Origin: Oscillospiraceae bacterium
GTDB taxonomy: Bacteria > Bacillota > Clostridia > Oscillospirales > Acutalibacteraceae
Assembly (NCBI GenBank): GCA_015066365.1
Contig: SVON01000017.1
Location: 1 to 39,900, forward strand
Length of the DNA: 39,900 bases
Direction of reading: 5' to 3'
Part shown: one piece after another, positions 31,145 through 39,103 of the stretch
Layout: every line of letters begins with the position of its first letter
Position numbering within the stretch: the first letter of the stretch is position 1
Position numbers and translations under genes: made by a program
Notes under the pieces: model-generated
What the model was told of the DNA's origin: nothing
Seen by the model: the letters and a program-made list of their open reading frames with translations, nothing else
Databases searched by the model: none

Positions 31145-32923
31145 TTAATCGTCGTCTTTTTTCTGCTCAGCCGGCGACAAATCCCCAAAGGGAACCAGGC
31201 AGTTATGGGTTTTAGCCAGATCGTTACGGCCCAATTCTTTGCTGTAAACGTAGCCCTCAGACCGCACATAGGCGTTCCAACGACGATGCTCCAGCACACG
31301 GATCGCCTCCTGCTCTGTCGGGGTGCGGTCCGCCGGAGGCTTGTCCGCGCCGGGGATGCCGCACTTGATCTTCATCTCGTGGTGTATAGCCGAGGAGATC
31401 GAAGACTTATAGTAATAATCGTATTTCCAGAATTCCTGCTCGTTACCCCATTTGAGATGGCGTGCTTTTGCCAGTTCTTCCAGCTCCTGATGCAGCATCA
31501 CCTCTTCGGAATAGAAGCTCTCCGTATCGCCGATATAGTCGATATTATACGGTTGGCCCTTGAAATTGCGGGCATTCAGCAGGCTGTTTTTCTTATCGGT
31601 GCTGTACACCACCGTCTGGATGACCGGATAATAACCGGCCCGAGCATACAGCATCCGCAGCCGCAGCGCGGCGGCAACGTTTATCTCATCGTTGCCCAAC
31701 GCCACAAACACGTAGGTGGCCCGGGGCAGAGCCAGCAGCTCCTGCTCAAACTCAGCGGTACCGATTTCGACCGGATCGTGAATCTCCAGGGTATACCGCA
31801 CCTCCCCCTCCAGGTCGGTGCGTCCGCTAAATGCCATCAGCTCCGGGTACTGGGCGTGAAAACGGCTCTTGACCAAAGGATCCTGCTCAAAGCCATCCAC
31901 CCGCAAGCGATAGCCGTCCATCTGGCACAGCCAGCTGAGTGCCTTAAACATCTCGGTGCCGCAACGGCCCATACCCAGCACAACGGCGTGGATCTCCTTT
32001 TGCCCGTCCGGAGCCGGGATGGCCGAGCCAAACACCTTTTCGTAGCCGTCGTTGTACAGCGTATTGTAGATCAGAGACCGCACCTCGTTCACCCGGCGGA
32101 TCTTGAGAGCATCCGGATCTGAGTAATCAGAGGCATCTGCCAACATTATCTCCGCCTCCAGTTGTGCGGTTAGCACGTACAGGTGGGTATTCTTACGCTT
32201 TTTGAGTTTTTTGGTCAGTTGAAGGGCCTGCTCGGCGTTTTTGGTTTCGTTAGCGCCGATGAGGAAGAAGGAGAGCTCGCTGCGGAGATTATGCAAGCCG
32301 AACTCAATGGAGGTAATATCCTTTTTGAAGCAAATGGCATCCAATACCTTGGCCCGCTCCAACAGTTCGTTCTTCTCGTCCTTGTTTTGCTCGTATACGT
32401 CGGTGAATACCACAAAGCGACCCTTGGGCTTATTCTTCAGCAGAGAGGCCGCCATCGCCACGGATTTCTCATTCAGTTCTGAGAAGATATAGCCCTCGCG
32501 GAAAAAGTTGGTCACATATTGGTTGTAGGCCGACAGGTTTTTGAAGAAGGACAGCACCAAACTGAAGCTCATAAGGGGAGCCAGCAGATACAACACCGGC
32601 AACAAAAAGCTGTAAATATCGTGGATGGCCTGACTCTCTTCCGGCAGCAGTGCCATCACATCCGTGACGCCGCTGCTGAAGAAGAACAGGCTGATGGTGC
32701 GAATCAACGAAATCAGCAGCACCTCGAGCCCGTCGTAACCGATCTCGGCACGGACGATGGGCAAAAACAGGACGTAGATAGCCATACCCAGACCCAGGAA
32801 AAAGATGCGGCCTGGGGTCAGCAAACGTCCGATCTTATATTTTTTAATGCCCTGGATGAAGGCCAGAGCAAGGGAGCCTGCCAGGATACACAGACCCAAG
32901 CTCAGGCAAGAGGTCCACAGCAT
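31145..32923 (-). CDS. Membrane protein with TrkA-N-like and RyR domains
   Basis: A 592-residue protein. Residues 1-135 hold about four membrane helices. Residues about 165-270 look like a first Rossmann-type unit (GRFVVFTDVYEQNKDEKNELLERA). Residues about 310-430 form a second, better one, starting IHAVVLGMGRCGTEMFKAL and resembling a TrkA-N/NAD-binding domain. Residues about 535-585 match the RyR repeat (EHRRWNAYVRSEGYVYSKELGRNDLAKTHNCLVPFGDLSPAEQ). Prokaryotic RyR domains have been proposed as ligand or nucleotide sensors, often beside TrkA-N. No known effector such as a nuclease or TIR is in the protein. It lies between SGNH hydrolases and GtrA in one operon. The function is unknown. Confidence 0.82.
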   Translation of the reverse strand: MLWTSCLSLGLCILAGSLALAFIQGIKKYKIGRLLTPGRIFFLGLGMAIYVLFLPIVRAEIGYDGLEVLLISLIRTISLFFFSSGVTDVMALLPEESQAIHDIYSFLLPVLYLLAPLMSFSLVLSFFKNLSAYNQYVTNFFREGYIFSELNEKSVAMAASLLKNKPKGRFVVFTDVYEQNKDEKNELLERAKVLDAICFKKDITSIEFGLHNLRSELSFFLIGANETKNAEQALQLTKKLKKRKNTHLYVLTAQLEAEIMLADASDYSDPDALKIRRVNEVRSLIYNTLYNDGYEKVFGSAIPAPDGQKEIHAVVLGMGRCGTEMFKALSWLCQMDGYRLRVDGFEQDPLVKSRFHAQYPELMAFSGRTDLEGEVRYTLEIHDPVEIGTAEFEQELLALPRATYVFVALGNDEINVAAALRLRMLYARAGYYPVIQTVVYSTDKKNSLLNARNFKGQPYNIDYIGDTESFYSEEVMLHQELEELAKARHLKWGNEQEFWKYDYYYKSSISSAIHHEMKIKCGIPGADKPPADRTPTEQEAIRVLEHRRWNAYVRSEGYVYSKELGRNDLAKTHNCLVPFGDLSPAEQKKDDD

Positions 32924-32935
32924 AGGATCACATCC

Positions 32936-33580
32936 TTATGTCATCGTTTCAAAGGTTTTGAGCCAAGCCCGTTTGATCAGCTCGTGGCCCGCCGGAGAGG
33001 GGTGAACCCCATCGGGGGTCCAATGGTCAACGGGAGCCTGCTGGCAGGCAGCGTCAAAAATGGGCTGGAGTTCGATCAGGGGCAGGTCGTATTTCTGGGC
33101 CACCTTCTTGACCACCGCGGCTTTAGCCGCCACGTCGCTCTTAAAGCGCTCCCAACGATCCGGCTGCTCTTCGGTGGCCTTGGTGGCCCAATGCTCCAGC
33201 ACATAGGGAGCGATCAGCATCAGCTTAATTCCGGGGCAGGCGGCCTGCACCTCATCGATCATCATCCCGTAGATCTTCTCAAACTTGTCGTCCTCTACGC
33301 CATTGAGCCACTCGATCTCGTGCCAGGCGTCGTTGACACCCACAAAGATGCTGGCATAGTCCGGCTTAAGATTGATAAAATCCCACTTGATGCGGGCATA
33401 AATATCCACGATGCGGTTGCCGCTGATGCCCTTATTGATAAAGGTGTACTCCCCCGGATGATCCGCGCCCAGCTCACCCGCCACACGGCAGGGATAACCC
33501 ATACCCATACAGCGGGGATTGTCCCGGTCACGACCGGCATCGGTGATGGAATCGCCCTGGAATAAAACCACTTTTTGCAT
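32936..33580 (-). CDS. SGNH/GDSL hydrolase, copy 2
   Basis: A 214-residue esterase-fold protein. Block I is FQGDSITDAGR (nucleophile Ser), block II GISGNRI, block III GVNDAW and block V DGVHPSPAGH (Asp and His). There is no signal peptide, so it is probably cytoplasmic. It may remove acyl or acetyl groups from sugars. The start is ATG 33580, 6 bases after AGGAGAG. It is a tandem paralog of the next gene upstream (12-base gap). Confidence 0.92.
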   Translation of the reverse strand: MQKVVLFQGDSITDAGRDRDNPRCMGMGYPCRVAGELGADHPGEYTFINKGISGNRIVDIYARIKWDFINLKPDYASIFVGVNDAWHEIEWLNGVEDDKFEKIYGMMIDEVQAACPGIKLMLIAPYVLEHWATKATEEQPDRWERFKSDVAAKAAVVKKVAQKYDLPLIELQPIFDAACQQAPVDHWTPDGVHPSPAGHELIKRAWLKTFETMT

Positions 33581-33592
33581 AATCATCTCTCC

Positions 33593-34237
33593 TTATCGAA
33601 TGGTTTCAAAAGCCTCAAGCCAAGCCCGTTTTAACAGTTCGTGCCCAGCCGGGGTGGGATGGGCACCGTCGCCGGTCCAGCAGGAAGCCTCCGCCCTCGC
33701 GCAGGCGGCGTCGTAGATCTCTTGCACATCCACGAAAGGCAGGTGGTATTTTTCGGCCACCCGGCGCACCACGTCGATACGGGAGCGAACGTGGAGACGG
33801 AACTGATTCAGCCGGTCGGGCTGCTGGTCGGTATTCTGAGAAAACTTGCCCTCCATAATGGCGGGACCAAACAGCATCAGCTTGATGCCGGGGCAAGCGG
33901 TATAAATGCGCTCCAGCATATCGATATACATCGCCTCAAACGCCTCTGTCTCAATGGGGCGGCCCTGGTCCAGCTCCGCCCAGGCGTCGTTGGTGCCGAT
34001 AAAGATGCTGGCATAGTCCGGCTTGAGCGCCAGAAAATCCGGCTCTAACCGATGATACAGATCCGCCAGCAGGTCACCGCCCACGCCCCGGTTGAGGCAC
34101 TCATACTCCCCCGGATGGTCGGCGGTCAGCGAGGCGGAAGCCAGATGAGCATAGCCGTAACCGGTGCTGAAAAAATCCTCTCTGCACCGACCGGCATCGG
34201 TGATGGAATCACCCTGAAACAACACGCGTTTGCTCAT
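33593..34237 (-). CDS. SGNH/GDSL hydrolase, copy 1
   Basis: A 214-residue paralog of the downstream gene with the same length and block order: FQGDSITDAGR, GVGGDLL, GTNDAWAELD and DGAHPTPAGHELLKRAWLEAFET. The C-terminal ends of the two proteins are nearly the same. Sequence has diverged widely in the middle, suggesting an old duplication with different substrates. It is the first gene of the operon. Confidence 0.92.
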   Translation of the reverse strand: MSKRVLFQGDSITDAGRCREDFFSTGYGYAHLASASLTADHPGEYECLNRGVGGDLLADLYHRLEPDFLALKPDYASIFIGTNDAWAELDQGRPIETEAFEAMYIDMLERIYTACPGIKLMLFGPAIMEGKFSQNTDQQPDRLNQFRLHVRSRIDVVRRVAEKYHLPFVDVQEIYDAACARAEASCWTGDGAHPTPAGHELLKRAWLEAFETIR

Positions 34238-34273
34238 AGAGGGTCCCCCTTTTCTCCAAAAAATGACAAACCT

Positions 34274-34302
34274 ATTATAGCATCTATTGGCGCAAATAGC
34301 AA
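34274..34302 (-). promoter_or_regulatory. Promoter of the SGNH-RyR-GtrA operon
   Basis: Minus strand: TTGCTA (34302-34297), 17 bases, TATAAT (34279-34274). The same -35 and spacing recur upstream of the isochorismatase and PHP genes. Confidence 0.83.
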
Positions 34303-34336
34303 GAGAAAACCCCTCCGAAAACAGAGGGGTTTTCCT
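34302..34336 (-). terminator. Terminator of the patatin gene
   Basis: GAAAACCCCTC pairs with GAGGGGTTTTC around an 8-base loop. Confidence 0.88.
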
Positions 34337-35187
34337 TATAAAATCTTCTTTTTGGTCAGTTTCTGCGTAATCTTGTTCAGGTTGGTGGTCAGCATATCGC
34401 CGGTCACGCGCAGACTGTTGTTCTCCTTCTCCTGATTACGGCGCTCGATCACCTGGTAGATGTGATCCAGGTTATCGTGCCCCTTGGCAAACACCGGCTC
34501 CAAAAGCTCTTTGGTGCGGTCATAGCCGTCCCGGAGCATACGCTCCACCCACTCCGGCTTAAAGATCAGCGACTCCTTGACGATGCTGTCGCAGGGGAAG
34601 GTGATCTTGATAATCTTGTTATCCACATAGGTGCTCTCAAACTTATAGCAGGTGTCGTCAAAATAGATGCAGATGATGTAATCCAGCGTATGCTTAAGCA
34701 GCGGGTACACCGGGATGTTGTCGATCATCGCCCCGTCAAAATAGGACACGTCCCCGATCTGCACCGCCCGGTTGTAGACCGGCATAGCTACACTAGCCTT
34801 GAGGTACAGGGGGATCAGCTCGGACTCCACCGTGGACAGATCCTGATAAATCAGGTTGCGGTGATTGAGGTCCAGCAGAGAGCAATAGCACACACACGGC
34901 AAGGTCTTTTCCGGGTCGTAGATGTTCTTGATATCCTGCTGCAAGGTGGCGCTGCGCAACATCTTGGTGATCATCACCCGATTGTTCTCGCCACACACGT
35001 TGCGCCACATCCGCTCTGCCGCCTCCAGATTATCGGTGGCAAACGCATAGCCATTCAGCACGCCGACGGAGGAACAACTCATATATTTAATTTCGTCGCG
35101 TGGTAAAAACTCAGCGATGGCCTTTAGCGCGCCAATTTGATACGCGCCCTTAGCCATTCCGCCGGCTAATACAATTCCTACGTTCAC
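34336..35187 (-). CDS. Patatin-like phospholipase
   Basis: A 283-residue lipid acyl hydrolase. The oxyanion loop is GGMAKGAYQIG (9-19). The nucleophile elbow is CSSVG (S40), in which the usual first Gly is Cys. The catalytic Asp is D151 in YFDGAMIDN. There is no signal peptide or membrane helix. The start is GTG 35187 with GAGG 8 bases ahead; an in-frame GTG three codons upstream overlaps the ribosome binding site. It is a single-gene unit. The altered elbow may lower activity or shift specificity. Confidence 0.9.
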   Translation of the reverse strand: MNVGIVLAGGMAKGAYQIGALKAIAEFLPRDEIKYMSCSSVGVLNGYAFATDNLEAAERMWRNVCGENNRVMITKMLRSATLQQDIKNIYDPEKTLPCVCYCSLLDLNHRNLIYQDLSTVESELIPLYLKASVAMPVYNRAVQIGDVSYFDGAMIDNIPVYPLLKHTLDYIICIYFDDTCYKFESTYVDNKIIKITFPCDSIVKESLIFKPEWVERMLRDGYDRTKELLEPVFAKGHDNLDHIYQVIERRNQEKENNSLRVTGDMLTTNLNKITQKLTKKKIL

Positions 35188-35504
35188 GTTGCACACCTCA
35201 GAGAAAACACGTCAAAATCCGGTTTATACCGCCTTTAACCCAAATTCTTTGCCCGTCTTACTTAAAATCGGGAAGCCGCAAATAGCAATTTCGAAATTTG
35301 TCGAACTATTATGCACATTATACTAGGAAAGCCCGCCATTGTCAATACTTTCGCAGGAAAGCCATCCTAATAAACACCGAAAACAAGCGAATTATGAAAC
35401 CGCAAAAAAACATCCGGGGGAGGTTCATTTTCGGGCATAGCCCAATGGTATCAGCGGTACCGAAAAGCGCTTGGATCAGCCGATGCGTTTTGTGAAGCTA
35501 GGGG
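35188..35504. other. Noncoding region upstream of the patatin gene
   Basis: AT-rich sequence with a 12-base perfect palindrome AATTTCGAAATT (35287-35298) and, just after it on the plus strand, a weak promoter (TTGTCG at 35298, TATACT at 35319, 15-base spacer). A 65-codon frame at 35298-35495 has no ribosome binding site and no domain. I see no gene. Confidence 0.5.
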
Positions 35505-35556
35505 GGCTCCCTCTACGTCACGGCTGCGCCGTGCCACCTCTCCCCTAGGGAGAGGC
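35505..35556. repeat. Dispersed hairpin repeat, copy 2
   Basis: GCTCCCTCTACGTCACGGC is followed by hairpin CACGGC/GCCGTG (35519-35533) and hairpin CCTCTCCC/GGGAGAGG (35537-35555). It shares the CTCCCTC-GTCACGGCT core with 26883-26929. A further CCCCGGC/GCCGGGG hairpin lies at about 35585-35601. Confidence 0.7.
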
Positions 35557-35607
35557 AAGGAAACGCTGAAAGCTACACAGAACCCCGGCATAGCCGGGGG
35601 GCGCTTA

Positions 35608-35645
35608 CAAAAAAACGCCGCGCACCGACTTACGGTACACGGCGG
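35608..35645 (-). terminator. Terminator of the isochorismatase-like gene
   Basis: CGCCGTGTACCG pairs with CGGTGCGCGGCG (12 pairs, including G-T), followed on the minus strand by T7. Confidence 0.88.
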
Positions 35646-35650
35646 TTTGC

Positions 35651-36175
35651 TCAGATGACGTCGATCTGACACATATTCATAGTTTGCAGAGCGGCGGCGT
35701 GGGTGTCCGGGGTAACACCGGCGCACAGAGCCGCCTGAACCCGGATGGTCTGCTCCGGGAAATGGGCTTTTAGGAGCAGGGCGTTGGACACCACACAGAT
35801 GTCGGTACACAGACCGATGAGGGTGACGGCGAAATCCTCCTCCCCTGCCGCGTTGGCTACAAGACCGGGCAGAGCGGTAGAGCCGAAGGTGGGCTTCTCA
35901 ACGGCGACGTAGGCTTTGCCCTCTAGGGCAGACGCCACCGCGGCGTCCAGTTGCCAGCCGGGGGTGCCCTTCACGCAGTGGGTTACCGGGAGTTTTTTGC
36001 CCTCGGCGGTATCCAAATAGGTGGTCGGGTGGGTGTCGTAGGTGACGAAAATTTCGCCCTCAAAGGAGCGAATCTTCTCGCACACCGCCGGAACGATCGC
36101 CACCGCCTCGGGGGTACCCAAAGCGCCGTCTACAAAGTCCTTTTGCATATCCACAACAATGAGAAATTCTTTCAT
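35651..36175 (-). CDS. Isochorismatase-family cysteine hydrolase
   Basis: A 174-residue hydrolase with the family triad: D9 (VVDMQKDF), K94 (VEKPTFGS) and C127 (GLCTDICVVSNALLLK). THCVKGTPGW and the D..H pair (YDTHP) suggest a metal site, as in nicotinamidases. It may turn nicotinamide into nicotinate for NAD salvage, or hydrolyse another amide. ATG 36175 lies 7 bases after GAGG. It is a single-gene unit. Confidence 0.92.
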   Translation of the reverse strand: MKEFLIVVDMQKDFVDGALGTPEAVAIVPAVCEKIRSFEGEIFVTYDTHPTTYLDTAEGKKLPVTHCVKGTPGWQLDAAVASALEGKAYVAVEKPTFGSTALPGLVANAAGEEDFAVTLIGLCTDICVVSNALLLKAHFPEQTIRVQAALCAGVTPDTHAAALQTMNMCQIDVI

Positions 36176-36203
36176 ACCGTCACCTCGCACAATTATTGGG
36201 TTT

Positions 36204-36232
36204 ATTATACCATCCCCCGCCAGAAATAGCAA
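36204..36232 (-). promoter_or_regulatory. Promoter of the isochorismatase-like gene
   Basis: Minus strand: TTGCTA (36232-36227), 17 bases, TATAAT (36209-36204). Confidence 0.83.
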
Positions 36233-36234
36233 TA

Positions 36235-36262
36235 ACCCCCCCGGCTAAGCCGGGGGATTTTT
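36235..36262. terminator. GC-rich hairpin after the PHP gene
   Basis: CCCCCGGC pairs with GCCGGGGG around TAA. The better T-tract is on the plus strand, while the gene that needs it is on the minus strand. It may act weakly in both directions. Confidence 0.6.
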
Positions 36263-36290
36263 GTTTTGCTGATTAAGTAAAAAGCAGTTC

Positions 36291-37562
36291 TCATACAGAA
36301 TAGAACTTCTCGCGATAGGCTGCAATCGCCGCTTCAGTGGTGGCGAGAGCGGCGGTGTCGCGGGCTTTTAGCGCCTCGGCGTGGGTGGCGCACAAAGCGG
36401 TAAAGGCGGGGTAATACTCCGCCATCAGAAACCGGGCGTATTTGGCGTAGCGGTAATCGCCGATACACCGGAAATGCTTGTCATCCCGGCGGTCCACCGC
36501 CACCGACCGGTGATCGATAATCGCGGTTGTCAAATCCTCGTATCCGGCGGCAAACAACAAGGTAAACTGGTGGGAGAAATGGTCATAGTCGCACAAGCAC
36601 CGGGCCACGTGGGCATCGGAGCATCCCACCACCGGGATACGCACCCCTTCTGCCCGCAGATCGTGCCACAGCAGCTCCTGCAGGTTGTTGCCGTTGCCGG
36701 TGTCATCGCACCCGGCCAACAGTTCCAGGGCGTCAAAATCCCCCTGCCGCAGGTGATACAGCATCTCCTCCGTCTGATAGTTGTATTCATCGCCACACTC
36801 CCAGAAGGGATGGGCCATCACCGCCACACCGCCGGCCTTGCGGATCTCGGATGCGATGAAAATCCGCATCGCCGCCGCATAGGGGTCGGGCAGGCAGGAC
36901 AGGTCGCGGGTGTCCAAGATGTGCTGGATGGCCGCCTCGGCTTCCTCCGGGCGCTGTTCGAACACCTCGGTGATATGGTGCCGGGCGTTCAAGGCGACGA
37001 TATGGAAATAACTGCCGCCCTTGGGATGCACTTCCTCGCCGGGCATGATACAAAAATCCTTGGTCAAAGGGGCAAGCTCCGCCGCCAACTCCTGCCACGG
37101 ATAATACCGGCCGTGGTCGGTAACCGCCATAAAATCGTAACCGGCGGCGCGATAAGCGCAGGCTACGTCAAAGGGCTCATCCCAGCCGTCGGAACGGTTG
37201 GTGTGCAGATGGGTGTCGCCCTTATAGGGACGCAGAGCCGCCAGATCCGGCTCCACCGCATAGGCATAGCCGGAATAGACGATTGCATCGCCCAGCCGCA
37301 ATTTGACCGAATACCGCTGTTCTCCGGCGAAGTCTACCTTTGCGGTGTATAGGTCATCCCCTTGACAGGCAAGCGGCACCCACGCATAACGAGCCGGGTC
37401 GTGGGAGGTGTAGTTGGGGGCGTGGTCCACGGCATAACGCTCCATGGGCTGCACTTTGAGCTCCACCTGAGCCGGCAGGTCGCCGGACAGCCGAAAATAC
37501 AAGGTGTGCCGCCGGTTGGCCGCTACCACCTTGGGATAGACTTCATTCACCTGTACGCCCAT
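36291..37562 (-). CDS. PHP-domain metal-dependent phosphoesterase
   Basis: A 424-residue protein. Residues 1-105 form a beta-rich N-terminal domain. A PHP domain follows, with GDTHLHTNRSDG (H118, H120), VTDHG (D149, H150), GEEVHP, AHPFWE and GCSDAH as metal-binding motifs. The substrate is unknown; relatives act on phosphoesters, including sugar or nucleotide phosphates. There is no signal peptide. The start is ATG 37562, 7 bases after GGAGG, rather than ATG 37568, which abuts it. Confidence 0.9.
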   Translation of the reverse strand: MGVQVNEVYPKVVAANRRHTLYFRLSGDLPAQVELKVQPMERYAVDHAPNYTSHDPARYAWVPLACQGDDLYTAKVDFAGEQRYSVKLRLGDAIVYSGYAYAVEPDLAALRPYKGDTHLHTNRSDGWDEPFDVACAYRAAGYDFMAVTDHGRYYPWQELAAELAPLTKDFCIMPGEEVHPKGGSYFHIVALNARHHITEVFEQRPEEAEAAIQHILDTRDLSCLPDPYAAAMRIFIASEIRKAGGVAVMAHPFWECGDEYNYQTEEMLYHLRQGDFDALELLAGCDDTGNGNNLQELLWHDLRAEGVRIPVVGCSDAHVARCLCDYDHFSHQFTLLFAAGYEDLTTAIIDHRSVAVDRRDDKHFRCIGDYRYAKYARFLMAEYYPAFTALCATHAEALKARDTAALATTEAAIAAYREKFYSV

Positions 37563-37601
37563 AGTCATTCCTCCCCAACATTGGATAATTTATATAGGAA
37601 G

Positions 37602-37630
37602 ATTATACCACTACTAAAAAGGATTAGCAA
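37602..37630 (-). promoter_or_regulatory. Promoter of the PHP-domain gene
   Basis: Minus strand: TTGCTA (37630-37625), 17 bases, TATAAT (37607-37602). Confidence 0.83.
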
Positions 37631-37662
37631 GGAAAAAACACTCTCTGACGAGAGCGATTTTT
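37628..37662 (-). terminator. Terminator of the GH13 gene
   Basis: Minus strand: an A6 tract, CTCTC paired with GAGAG plus outer A-T pairs, and T6. It overlaps the -35 element of the PHP gene. Confidence 0.75.
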
Positions 37663-37666
37663 TGTC

Positions 37667-38974
37667 TTACTCACACCGGATATACTGCACCGAATAGGGC
37701 GGCATCACGCTGCCGGCGCCAAAATCGAAGCGGTTGCCGGTGAGCAGGTCGGTGCCGCAACCGCACCGAGCGTCGTAGTGGGCCACGTACGCATTCTCAG
37801 CGGCGTTGACCATCACGATCACCCGCTCCCCCTCATAGCCCCGCTCAAACACCAACTGGTGATTCTGCTGGTGCAGGATCTTCAGCGAACCGTAGCACAG
37901 CGCCCGGCTCTCCCTGTGCGCCTTAGCGGCGGCGGCAATAAAGCGGGTGAGTTCGTTCCACTGCACCCCATCCACAGCCGGGCGCAGAGCGTCGTCGCCC
38001 TCCTCTTTTTTGCCCTCCATCCCCCACTCGCTGCCGTAGTAGATGCAGGGGATGCCGGGCATACCGAACAGCAGACCATAAGCCAGGGGCAGGTGCTTTT
38101 TATTCTCCAGCGCCGAGGCCAGACGGGTCACATCGTGGTTATCCACAAAGCCGATGAGCTGCAGACCCCGATACATACACCAATCCTCACTACCAAACCG
38201 ATTTTGGAGGGAATAGCCGATCTCGTACAGATTCATTGTGTTCAAGGAGGAATAAATGCCCTTATAGCACTCGTAGTTGGTGGCGCTGTGCAACATCCCA
38301 TCGCAGACAATGTCCCGATAATTGCCGTGGATCATCTCGCCGGCCAGGAAAAACTCCGGGTTTTTATCGGTGCAGAAGGCGCTGAGTTCCCGCATAAACT
38401 GCCGATTAAGCATATACGCCACGTCCAGGCGCAGACCGTCGATGGCAAACTGGTCCATCCAGCCGCCCACGCAGGAGAGCAGATACTCCTTGACCTCGGG
38501 GTTGTCCAGGTTGAGCTTCACCAGTTCGTAGTGGCCCTCCCACCCCTCATACCAGAAGCCGTCGTTGTAGGCGCTGTTGCCGTCAAAATTCAGGTGGAAC
38601 CAATCCTTGTACCGGGAATCCCAACGTTTCTCCTGCACATCCCGAAAGGCGAAGAAATCCCGCCCCACGTGGTTGAATACGCCGTCCAGAATCACCCGAA
38701 TCCCGGCGGCGTGGAGGGTGTCGCAGACATACTTAAAGTCTTGGTTGGTGCCAAGACGGCAATCGATCCTGGTATAATCCGCGGTGTCGTAGCCGTGGGC
38801 GGAGCTTTCAAACACCGGGCAGAAATACACGGCGGTAACCCCCAACCTCACCAGGTGGTCGGTGATGTCCGCCACCTTGCGGATACGCGGGACAAGCGCA
38901 CCGTCATTCTGCCGGGGTGCCCCGCAAAATCCAAATGGATAGATTTGATAAATCACACTTTCATTGTACCACAT
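37667..38974 (-). CDS. GH13 alpha-glucan hydrolase (neopullulanase/cyclomaltodextrinase type)
   Basis: A 435-residue cytoplasmic amylase-family enzyme with a TIM barrel. The four conserved regions are ILDGVFNHVG (96-104), DGLRLDVAYM with nucleophile D184, FLAGEMI with acid/base E213 and FVDNHD with D281. There is no signal peptide and no N-terminal starch-binding domain, so it probably degrades imported maltodextrins. ATG 38974 follows AGAGGG; the longer frame has no such site. Confidence 0.93.
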   Translation of the reverse strand: MWYNESVIYQIYPFGFCGAPRQNDGALVPRIRKVADITDHLVRLGVTAVYFCPVFESSAHGYDTADYTRIDCRLGTNQDFKYVCDTLHAAGIRVILDGVFNHVGRDFFAFRDVQEKRWDSRYKDWFHLNFDGNSAYNDGFWYEGWEGHYELVKLNLDNPEVKEYLLSCVGGWMDQFAIDGLRLDVAYMLNRQFMRELSAFCTDKNPEFFLAGEMIHGNYRDIVCDGMLHSATNYECYKGIYSSLNTMNLYEIGYSLQNRFGSEDWCMYRGLQLIGFVDNHDVTRLASALENKKHLPLAYGLLFGMPGIPCIYYGSEWGMEGKKEEGDDALRPAVDGVQWNELTRFIAAAAKAHRESRALCYGSLKILHQQNHQLVFERGYEGERVIVMVNAAENAYVAHYDARCGCGTDLLTGNRFDFGAGSVMPPYSVQYIRCE

Positions 38975-39011
38975 AAGAAGCCCTCTTTTTTTACCCATTT
39001 CATTTAATGGT

Positions 39012-39040
39012 ATTATAGCACAGCCGCCGTGTCAGCGCAA
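39012..39040 (-). promoter_or_regulatory. Promoter of the GH13 gene
   Basis: Minus strand: TTGCGC (39040-39035), 17 bases, TATAAT (39017-39012). Confidence 0.78.
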
Positions 39041-39103
39041 TAAATTTCACTCCATTTATGGCAAAATGCGCCTCGCCAGCATACTGTATAGGGAGGTGAT
39101 ATG

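Noticed and set aside
35436-35456. tRNA-like D-arm segment (AGCCCAATGGTATCAGCGG)
   Set aside because: No acceptor, anticodon or T-arm pairing could be built around it.
35298-35495. 65-codon frame with a weak upstream promoter
   Set aside because: No ribosome binding site, the promoter spacer is only 15 bases and no domain is recognisable.
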